A stretch of DNA of 64,000 bases from Cyanoderma ruficeps (lineage: Eukaryota > Chordata > Aves > Passeriformes > Timaliidae): the NCBI GenBank assembly GCA_008694505.1, contig VZDJ01000049.1:2696748-2760747 (forward strand), read 5' to 3'. Position numbers and translations under genes: made by a program. Shown here one piece after another: positions 11,497 to 20,198 of this stretch. How positions within the stretch are numbered: position 1 is the stretch's first letter; every line of letters begins with the position of its first letter. The notes under the pieces are model-generated. The model was not told the origin of the DNA. It did not search any database and saw nothing but the letters and a program-made list of their open reading frames with translations.

Positions 11497-12121
11497 GTTT
11501 AAACATATTCAGGGATATCAAAATGAAGTTAAAAGCACACCCTCAGCGTGTTCACACCTGGCAGGGCCTGAAAGCTGAACTTTGCAAGGCTCAACCCCAA
11601 AATCCTGAGGCCCAAAACTCTCTGAACCCTGGAGCTGCTGAACCTCAGAGGTGCTGTGTGCCTAATTGGCGTGATTTAAGTAGCGGGTCCCGTATGGTCC
11701 CTGCCTTAAAGCTCTTGGCTGTGAGGAGAACCTCCAGCTTTTATCTGATTTTATTTCCCCACTCGACGCCTCTCTTTTGCGTCTGCAGAACAAAACGCGG
11801 GCGAGGGAGGGGAAACATCCCGAAACTCGCCGTTCCCTTTAAAAAAACCTCAGCGCGCCTCCTCCTTTTGAGGATTTAGGCACCAATTCAGCTGCCCCGC
11901 GGCTCTGACAACAACATCCTTGCGGGGGAGCGGCGAGGAGCACCCCGGGAGGACGCCCCTGCCCTGAGTGTAAATAGGTGTAGCCCCTGCCCGCCTGCGG
12001 ATGGGATTTGGAGAGGGCAGGAAGGACCACGGGTGTGTTTGTCCGGCCGGGACCCCGCGGAGAGTTCATCGTCCCGGTGCCCACACACCTCTCCTCCCGC
12101 TCCGGCTGGGGTGAGGGAGGG
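11497..12121. other. Non-coding, rising GC and CpG
   Basis: GC and CpG rise from about 11770 and are high at 11890-12110 (for example 'ggggagcggcgaggag'). This forms the upstream shoulder of the CpG-rich interval that continues past the minisatellites to 13.1 kb. No coding frame with a domain. Confidence 0.55.
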
Positions 12122-12216
12122 GCTGGGATCCAGAGCTGGGATCCACAGCTGGGATCCACAGCTGGGATCCAGAGCTGGGATGGATCCACAGCTGGGATCC
12201 AGAGCTGGGATCCAGC
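12122..12216. repeat. 13-bp tandem repeat, about seven copies
   Basis: Units of GCTGGGATCC plus CAG/AGA-type trinucleotides start at 12122, 12135, 12148, 12161 and 12174. After a 4-bp irregularity they resume at 12191 and 12204. Most units contain GGATCC. Confidence 0.93.
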
Positions 12217-12288
12217 CGAATTCCCCTCCTGGCTCCGGCTGGGCTCTGCTCCCCGCAGGGCGAGCAGCATCATCGGCAGCGGGATGGA

Positions 12289-12770
12289 AAAAAAGGGACA
12301 GGAATCAGTTGGAATGGCACTGGAAAAAGGGACAGGAGTCAGCTGGAATGGCACTGGAAAAAGGGACAGGAATCAGCCGGAGTGGCACTGGGGAAAGGGA
12401 CAGGAATCAGCTGCAATGGCCCTGGAAAAAGGGACAGGAATTAGCCAGAGTGGCTCTGGGAAAAGGGACAGGAATTAGCAGAAATGGCACTGGGAAAAGG
12501 GACAGGAATCGGCTGGAGTGGATCTGGAAAAAGGCTGGGAATCAGTTGGAATGGCACTGGGAAAAGGGACAGGAATTAGCCAGAGTGGCTCTGGAAAAAG
12601 GGACAGGAATCAGCCAGAGTGGCCCTGGAAAAGGGCCGGGAATCAGCTGGAATGACCCCGGGAAAAGGGCCGGGAATCAGCTGGAATGGCCCCGGGAAAA
12701 GGGCCGGGAATCAGCCGGAATGGCCCCGGGAAAAGGGCCGGGAAGGAGCCGGAGTGGCCCCCGGGCAGCA
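12289..12770. repeat. Minisatellite, strict 34-bp unit, about 14 copies
   Basis: The GGG of each unit falls at 12295, 12329, 12363, 12397, 12431, 12465, 12499, 12533, 12566, 12600, 12633, 12667, 12701 and 12735, so the period is 34 bp with only two 33-bp steps. Early units read 'aaaaagggacaggaatcagc' plus 'tggaatggcactgg'; the last four change to CpG-rich 'ccccgggaaaagggccggga'. The array runs directly into the CpG-rich element at 12.77 kb. It opens all three + frames (12033-12899 is 288 codons), an artefact of stop-free units. Confidence 0.96.
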
Positions 12771-13100
12771 GCCCAGCAGCGATCCCCGCCGGCGCGGCCG
12801 CGACAATTTGCCGCCGAGCTGAACATTGTCCTTTTCAAACATCATCATCCCGCCCGCGCTGAGCCTGGGGGAGCGTGTCGGGCTTACACCGCCAATTAAC
12901 TGCCGCTAATTAGCGAGCATCTCGCGGCGCTGTCCTGATCCCGACTGCTGCTGCTGCTGCCTCCAGGAGCCCCCAGCTCACCCGAGCATCCCTGCTGGGC
13001 CGAGCGGCGCTTCCTCCTCCTCCTCCTCCTCCTGGAGCCGCGGCGCTTCCCAGCGCAGCTCCTGGGATAACACCCAGCGATTGACTCAGCTGCTCACGCC
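12771..13100. promoter_or_regulatory. CpG-island-like candidate regulatory element
   Basis: Dense CpG at 12771-12960 (roughly 25 CpGs in the core 220 bases by eye), against scarcity elsewhere in the window. Inside lie an inverted pair of SOX-type cores (GACAAT 12802-12807, ATTGTC 12825-12830) and two homeodomain-type cores (CAATTAA about 12893, TAATTAG 12907-12913). No TATA box and no coding frame with a domain is visible. It could be an unannotated promoter or a CpG-rich enhancer; the sequence alone cannot decide. Confidence 0.5.
13012..13033. repeat. (TCC)n microsatellite
   Basis: About seven trinucleotide units within the CpG-rich element. Confidence 0.9.
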
Positions 13101-14280
13101 CCTTCGCCCGGCAAATTCATCTGAGTTTGGGGGTTTTTTTTTTCCCGTCGGGGGGAGAGGGAGCAGTTTGGAGCCGGGGGGATGCACAGGGGGAGGAGCC
13201 GAGTGATGCCGTGTTTAATGAAGGCTGTGGCCAGGCCCCGTGTCATCATCTATCCCTGGATTTTTTCAAAAATGCCCTTTATTTGCTCGTTTTGACCCAT
13301 TTCACCTCTCTTTTCGCTCCTTTTCCCAGCACCGTTTTTAGGGAGCGGGACATTTCTTTTTCTGCCTGCTAAAGCCTGAGCTATTAATAACTGGAGAGCT
13401 CAGCATCAATCCCGTGTATCCCTATTTTTGCCAAAACACACAAGTAGGTGTGACGTGTGATTTATGAATCATCTCAGGGCCCCCAGGTCCCAGTGTACAC
13501 CGACTTCCAAAGGTGGAAAAGGGAATTATGAGACCCAGGTTGATTTTCTCAGTGGGAATTATTATTATTTTTTTCCCCACCGGTGTTTTCTGCTGTATGA
13601 GCAGCAGTCGTTTCCTTTCTGATCAACAGAGGACAGTATTCTTATGTTCAGAGGCCACAGCACTTCCTCATCACGCAGGCTCCAGCACAAAACACCACGA
13701 AAAGCTAAAAAGAAATAAAGGCATTCGTCTTACCCTTCTCCCTCGGTAAAATCCACCCCACCACAATCTGGACGATGGAGACTGGACAAACGGGCGCCAG
13801 GCCTTGTAAAATCTGATTTATTCAACAAACCGTGGCAAGATTCGGGGTTACCACAACATCCCATCGTTCCTCCAGTTCATCAAACCCTCCTCAGAGGGGA
13901 CTGTGAGGGTCCAGCCACAGATCCGGCAGTGGCCGCTCATTTCATGGGGCAGCACAGCCCAGTGCTTTGCATAAACAGCAAATTTCAGAGCAGCGTCCCA
14001 GCGATTCACAATTCCCTGTTAAGGAAAAGCCATCCCCAACCCTGGGGGCTTCATTTTAATAAAAAACACGGCGTGGAGAAAATGTATTAAACTGGAAGGT
14101 TTTGGTGATTCCCCAGCAGAAAGGCCCTTTGCAGAGGATCCCCGTGTCCCTGGGGTTTGTAAATGCAGGAGGAAATTCCTGCCCGTGGCAGATTTTCTGT
14201 CCCCACGTGTGGGGCAGCCCAGGGATGTTCTGGGATTTTTATGTTTTTCAGGATCTGTTCTTAGATTCTCCAAGGAGTAG
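13101..14280. other. Non-coding, no recognised element
   Basis: Composition falls back to AT-moderate. No interspersed repeat, exon or RNA gene recognised. A TTATT run at 13559-13568 is followed by a T run. Confidence 0.55.
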
Positions 14281-14910
14281 CTGCTTTTATTATTTTTTGG
14301 TTGATAGTTGGATTATGTGACAGGGATTTTAAATGTTTGGTTTTAATGTTGTTTAGTGTTATAGTTTTGTTTACAGTATTTTAAAGACGGGTTAATTAAC
14401 TAATTATGGATTTATTTGGTGGTTGAGTGTAATTTTTTTTATTTTTAGGTTTTGAAGGTCCTTTAGGGAAAAGGACTCAATAGTGGTTTTTGGTTTTGTG
14501 CCAGCTGGTTGGGCTTTTGCTCTTGGGCTAGTTGGTTGGGTTTTTGCCTTTGTGTTGGTTTGGTTGGGTTTCGGTGGGGTGTTAGTTGGTTTGGGTTTCG
14601 GTGGGGTGTTAGTTGGTTTGGGTTTCGGTGGGGTGTTAGTTGGTTTGGGTTTCGGTGGGGTGTTAGTTGGTTTGGCTTTTGGTTGGGTGTTGGTTGGTTT
14701 GGGTTTCGGTGGGGTGTTAGTTGGTTTGGCTTTTGATTGGGTGTTGGTTGGTTTGGAATTGAGGGTTTTTTATTCGCATCACTGTTTACTGGTTGATTTG
14801 TTTTGTATGTGTGGGGTTTTTTTTTTTGTTGGGGAGGCTGTTTCAGACTTACTGTTCGGTTTAGTTGCCGTTTTTTGGGTTTATTGTTTGACAATATTGG
14901 TGGCAGAGGG
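14281..14910. other. T/G-skewed block (very low C on + strand)
   Basis: For about 600 bases the + strand is dominated by T and G. The lines 14281-14460 contain only about seven C in 180 bases, and the skew continues through the 27-bp array to about 14910. Composition is normal on both sides. Such keto skew is unusual for ordinary intergenic DNA and is not explained solely by the tandem repeat, since it begins about 200 bases before it. Confidence 0.8.
14510..14760. repeat. Minisatellite, 27-bp GT-rich unit, about nine copies
   Basis: The TCGGTGGGG core falls at 14571, 14598, 14625, 14652 and 14706, multiples of 27 bp. Variant units (TTTTGGTTGGG or TTTTGATTGGG) sit at about 14679 and 14733. 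The 27-bp unit keeps frame, so the + strand spells a nine-residue hydrophobic Gly/Val/Leu repeat and the - strand a nine-residue N/Q/L/T/P/H/R repeat (frame 14463-14981). Both are artefacts. Repeated GGG and GGGG runs on one strand give some G-quadruplex potential. Confidence 0.95.
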
Positions 14911-14983
14911 AGCACAGGGTTAGGGTGGGACGAATCTCTGGGCAGAAAACCTGCAGACACTTTTCCAGGCTGAAGGCTCAAAT

Positions 14984-15006
14984 AACAACAACAACAACAA
15001 CAACAA
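14984..15006. repeat. (AAC)n microsatellite
   Basis: About seven to eight trinucleotide units. Confidence 0.9.
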
Positions 15007-15979
15007 ATGAGGAGTTAGGCTGAACCCAGGATGGGTGGGAGTAAATTCCTTTCCTCTAAAGCCCCGTAGGATTCCCTGTATCAAGTTTCCAAAGTCCTGG
15101 GTTGGAGCAGGAAGGGAGGAGCTCACAAACCCCTCTCTCTCCCTAGTTATTTGCAGGATTTTTTGCCCCCACAAATTTCATCTCTCCCGATTTATCCAGC
15201 TCCCCAAGCTCCTGCTGGGCTGGCTCAGCTGATAAGCACCAGGCAAAACACCAGCCCTTGCACCAACAGTGGGAAACTCTTGACTCGGGATGAGTTTGCG
15301 CTTTTAAGCTAAATTCAGCTGAAATCAGCTTTCTTATCTTTTGAGGTGCAAATGTATTCATTTATTTGATAAGATCATATCCATGCCCCGTGTCCTGCTC
15401 CTGGAACTGTTTCTGCAGAGGGAGACTCAGCTTCTGCTTCTCTTCTGATGGTGATAACAAGAACTTTTAGATAAGCTTGAGGGTTTTGGGATGAATACCT
15501 GACCCAGTGGGGTGGCTCAGCCATCCCAGCCTGGCCACTGGGGAAGGATCCCATCCTCAGCTGGGCTCTGTGGGAACTCCTGGCAGAAAGAGATTTGGGC
15601 AGCACTTTCCAAGGAGGAATTAGATTTAGATTATAAATTAGTTCCTAAGCTTGGAGCCAGGGTGATTAAAAGAGGAATCCACCCCTGGGGAGGCCCATCC
15701 ATGTCCAGATTCCTTGTGCAGCTCTCCGAGTTGCTTACTCGCATTTTAATCATGAGTTTGACACAAAATTCACGGCCTGACCCTGGAGGAACTGAAACTT
15801 AATGATTTTACCCAAATTTCCTCTCTGCTGAAGAGGAAGTGCAAAAACAACCCCAAAACCCAAAAAAACCCCTCAGCCATGTCCCTCCAGCAACGCTCTT
15901 AATGCGTTCCTCAGGCCCTGCAGGCATTTATCTCACAATTCCCCAGGAAAACCTTCCAGGGTTCACTTCTTCCTTGAAA
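15007..15979. other. Non-coding, no recognised element
   Basis: Mixed composition with no supported gene, RNA or interspersed repeat. Confidence 0.55.
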
Positions 15980-16400
15980 AGTTCAGCGGCGGGAGCATCC
16001 CCCGGAGCATTCCAGCATCCCGGTTTTGGATGAATACCTGCCCCGCCGCCTCCCGGGGGCTGCTGAGGAACGATTCCTCCCTCGGAGCGGTGGCAATTTC
16101 ACGGGTCGCTGGGCGCGACCACTCGGCGTTTTCACCCGCGGATAATCGAGCAGCTATTAGGGGACAATGAGGAACAGATTGCATCTGGCCCGGCATCCCC
16201 CGACAAAAGGGCCGCGGATCTCCGGCATCTCCCACGCCGGGGATGCGGGCAGGGGATGTTTGGAAGGGGGGAGAGGAGGACAGGTAATCCCAGGTGTTTT
16301 TGAGCATCTTTTTTGTCAGCGCCTTTATCTGCTGCTGCTGCTGCTGGCGCTGAGGGAAATCGCATCCCCGGCTTCAGCGGGGGCTGGAAGGAGCCGGGAT
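15980..16400. promoter_or_regulatory. CpG-rich patch, candidate regulatory element
   Basis: CpG is clearly enriched at about 15986-16265 (for example 'gggtcgctgggcgcgacc', 'gggccgcggatctccggc'), then fades past a short (CTG)n-like run near 16329. The longest frame (16167-16535, +) has no recognised domain. It may be a small CpG island tied to an unannotated transcript, or a distal element. Confidence 0.4.
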
Positions 16401-17829
16401 TTCAGCCCCGGTGTTTTCCGTTTATTTTATCTCACCTCTCGCATTCCAGGACCGGATCCTCCTCTCATCCTCCTCCTTTATGATTTACAATGGCTGCAGG
16501 CTTCTGCAGCTGATAAAAGGCGCTGCAATACCTGAGCCCCGCGAGCTTTGTCTTTCCCAAATTCTCCCTTTTCTCCCGGCCCCGAGTCAAGAGATAAGGA
16601 TCCGACTCCACCGTGCACAGGGAAACTGAGGCACACTCCTGGGGCAGCTCCAAATCACCCACCACAGCCACCCAGGCAGCTGCCCCACATTTATGGTTTC
16701 CCATGGAGAATCTACAACCTCCACACGACCGTGGGCATGGAACCTCCACAGGAAAACGTGGACCACAATCACAGTCTAAATTAATCTCTGGAAGTTTAAG
16801 CAGTTGCGGCGAGGGGTGCAAAAGAATTTTCCTTCCATATCAGGATTTGGGCTCGTTGCTGTCCTGGGTGAAGTCTGCAATGGCCACAAGGTGAATTTTA
16901 TGTGAGAAATATGAAGTTTTTGAGGCTATAATTTTTTTTTTAAGACCTATTTCAGGCAGCGAATATGCAAATCCATTCGTTAGAAAGAAGGTTTGGATAT
17001 CAGATTACTTCCCAAAAACCCCATAAGTCTCTGTACATACTGTACTAAAAATTCTTCCAGAGTTCCACAGTAGACAAATCCATTTCATCTTCCTGACTCC
17101 ATATTTTTTATTTTTTTTTAAGGCTTTGCTGCTCCTTTGCCCTTCATTTAAGCTTCTGACACCAAAACGATTTTGTGCTCTTTGGCTTTTCCAGCCAACC
17201 ATTCCAGGCCCTAATGTTACCCATGGTAAATAAAATCACGGCCATAATTAAAAACAAACAGGGCGAAGAAGGAGGTGCCAAGTCTGATTTTGCCACCGAA
17301 TCACTTAAGGGAGGTGAAATATTGCTGCATCTTGTGGAACATTTAATCAGCCAAAGAATTCCATGCAGTTGTCTCCCTTTAACCTCCCCACTCCCTTCTT
17401 CTCCCTCCCCCCTGCCCCAAGAAAGCCTTGAAGTGAAATATTTATGATTTTAATAAATTAGAGAACATGGCTAATTAGCTCCATCATCAACACCCCCAAG
17501 GTTGTTCAAGTGAGGGAGAGTGCTGGAGTTTAATATTGCTCTGCCCGGTGAAACAGCAAAGCACAAAGTTCACAGGAGGATCCACCCTCGGTGTCCTTCG
17601 GGATGTTCCCAGAGAAACTCCTCCCCAAACAGGGAATTTCAGGCGCCATCCAGGGGCTGGGAACGGGTGGATGAAATGGGAACTCGGCTGTTGTGGATGG
17701 ATAAATATTGAACGTCCAAATGAGCTTCTCAGGGAGAAATCCTTGTTCTGAAAGAGTGGTTTAATCATCACACCCGGGAAGGACCATCCTGTCCTTCCAC
17801 CAGCGACCTGCTCCACGTCTGGTTGTGCA
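16401..17829. other. Non-coding, no recognised element
   Basis: T-rich short runs at about 16931-16942 and 17105-17118. No gene, RNA gene or interspersed repeat recognised. Confidence 0.55.
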
Positions 17830-18200
17830 GCAATAACTTTATTAACCCAAAACACACCCTTAGCTTTAGGAGCCAAAATATTAACGGGCTGAAGGAAATT
17901 ATTAATATTTTCTGATCGGTGTGGTGGAACTTGCTAAATTTCTCACTGGGTTTTTGCGGGGGTGGAATATTTTTGCCCACTTTTCACCCTTCCAGCAGAC
18001 AAAACAGATCAAATGGCAAATTCCTCGCACTCATCGTCGCCGGGCCGGGGTGATGGACACCGTTAATTGAGGGTGTCAAAATAATTTACTGCCAGTAATT
18101 AAATAAAATGGCAGGTCCCAAAGCCTGCTGAATTTGGATCTGAAGCCCCTAATCGGGGCTATAATTTAAAAGTACCTGACAGAAGCTTTAATTAGAGAAC
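17830..18200. promoter_or_regulatory. AT-rich TAAT-dense block, candidate conserved non-coding element
   Basis: Homeodomain-type TAAT/ATTA cores are dense, for example 'attattaatatt' near 17899, 'gttaattga' near 18062, 'agtaattaaata' near 18094 and 'tttaattag' near 18187. A 17-base perfect hairpin lies at 18144-18160: AGCCCC, five-base loop, GGGGCT. There are no ORFs and no repeats. The look resembles developmental enhancers, but conservation cannot be judged from one sequence. Confidence 0.35.
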
Positions 18201-18935
18201 AAAAATGCGAGTGGCCAGGAAAGCCGGGTGATGGATGGTGGAAAGAGGGGGGAGATACCTGCTCATGTCTGTCCCGTGAGATCCCAAACAGCTGCCTGGT
18301 CCTCAAAGGCTGCTGGAGGAGCCCAGCTCCTGCCCCAGGCTGGGGGAGCCCATTCCTGGTGCTCCACATCCTCCCACCAAGAAAATGATTCCAAGCTGGG
18401 ATTTCTCTTGGCCCGCCAGTTGTCTGGGAAAGGGATCCACCAGTTGGTGGCAGAGAGGGAGGGCGTTTGCTGGTGGCTCCCAGCTGGTAGAACAATGAAT
18501 TTGGTCGCAGCACAGCTGCTGTGGGTGTCTGTGAGGACTCCTCAGGAGGTGACAAACCTGCCCTTAGTGCCACAGCAGCGCGGTGGCCCGGCTGGCTTTG
18601 CATCTGAAAACAAACCGTCAGGGCAGCCCCTTTTGGCCGGGCTTCCCAGGCATTTCTTTCTTCCTGAATGGTTCTCCTGGGCACGCCGAGCCGTGCAGGC
18701 TGGAAAACAGTTGTGGCGTTCAGGGTTGGGACCTCCCAACACGCACGGACACAACATATGGATTATTCCTCGTGACAGTCCTGGCACCAGGGGGTCACCA
18801 CCCATGTCGCTTTCGAATTCCCAGATCCAGCCCCACAGCCTCCCCCTCAGGGGAAAAAAAAGGAGGGGAGGGAGGAAGGAAAGGTCATGGTTTAAGGGTT
18901 TTTTTGTGGGTTTTCTAATATGGCACTGAATGATG
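18201..18935. other. GC-rich non-repetitive segment with long open frames on both strands
   Basis: The + frame 18228-18929 is open for 233 codons, and antisense frames 18166-18684 and 18542-18955 are open for 172 and 137. I recognise no domain, signal peptide or membrane segment in any of them. A bidirectionally open GC-rich stretch is compatible with chance or with a non-coding transcript. I do not call a CDS. Confidence 0.3.
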
Positions 18936-20181
18936 TCCTTACTGGGCGCTGTCAAGACCGGTTATGTCGACGTGGAGGTGCCACTGTTGGCCACCACTGT
19001 GGGGGACATATTTTTGGGAAGATGAATTTCTTACGTTTGCATTCAGGGAGGAGAGGAAACCTTGCTCTTTTTTGTACCTTGTACAGGATCACCATTTATA
19101 TAAACCCAACGTTACCGAGATATTTGAATTTCAGTGTGAAATCCTGAATTCAGTGCCCCGAATATCAGAGAAGGGAGCCCAAAGCCCAAACTGGGACACC
19201 CTCAGGCAGGATCAATGATCTCTTCAGTCTTTTGACTGAACTCTTCCCATCACTTGAGTGTTGTTTTTTAAGACCCTCTGGAGCACAAGAGTGTGGACAC
19301 ATCAGCAGGGACAGAGCTCCCCCGTGGATCGGGTCGTCATTAATTCAGTTTATGTGGCATGCACTGTAATTCCTCCGTCCCTGCTCACACCTTCCACGGG
19401 GATCTCTTTGGGGGATTCTCAAGGGATGATCCCTGATGAAGGAAAACCTGCAGCAGACACCAAAGCAGCTACACTGGGATCTCAGCTCTTCCTCAGAGCT
19501 ATCAGCTGGGAAAGGAGGGAAACGGAGCTGCTGGCAGCCCTGGCCAGAGCGTCCTTACATACGTCAGTGGAACCAAAATATTGTTCCAGCGGTTATATTG
19601 TCACTGTTAAAACAGAGCTGCAGGAACGGTGCCAATCTCCTGTTACCAGGACTGTCATGCACTGAACCATCCTGCCTGAGGGAACCTGTGCCAGGGCTGG
19701 AAGTGCAACCAGGCTCTGACTGCTGGGGAGGTTCAGAGAGGCTCCTTCCCTCCAAAATTGCTCTCGAGAGAAAACATTTCAGCAGAGCGCAGAGATCCAG
19801 TGAAACCAGGATGATTCATTGGGGTTGAATCTGGGAATTTATTTCCTTTAATGTGCCCTGTGAATGGAGGGAGCGCCTTGGTCCTGATTTATTTTATAAA
19901 AGGAGGATAAGGGAGAAAAATCTGCACTTTTCCGTGGCCTCGGCTGGGTTCAGCTCAAGATGAGATCAGTGGAAATTGGTGGATCTTTAGGACCCCCCAG
20001 AAATTATCCAGGATGAGACGAAGAAGTGTTTCAGCCCTCAGGAATAAAGTGGTGAGTATGGAGCTCAGCAAGTGCAGCGTGATAACAGAAAATAATTTTA
20101 AATGATGAGGTAAAAACATTCTTGCTGAGGCTTATTTCAACTTGATGATGTTTAATGAATTGGCAAAGCTCTGCTTAAGGC
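18936..20181. other. Non-coding, no recognised element
   Basis: Frames at 19258-19665 and 19436-19828 have no recognised domain. From about 19840 the sequence becomes AT-rich. No repeat or RNA gene seen. Confidence 0.5.
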
Positions 20182-20198
20182 AAAAAAAAAAAAAAAAA
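20182..20198. repeat. A17 homopolymer
   Basis: Seventeen consecutive A residues. No upstream retrocopy recognised. Confidence 0.9.

Noticed and set aside
12289..12770. CRISPR-like regular array
   Set aside because: Units abut head to tail with no unique spacers, in a vertebrate genome; it is a minisatellite.
12033..12899. 288-codon ORF as a protein gene
   Set aside because: Its frame is kept open by stop-free 13-bp and 34-bp repeat units, and other frames are equally open.
16167..16535. Secreted-protein-like frame with a Leu-rich stretch
   Set aside because: The Leu run comes from a short (CTG)n tract, is internal rather than N-terminal, and nothing else supports a gene.
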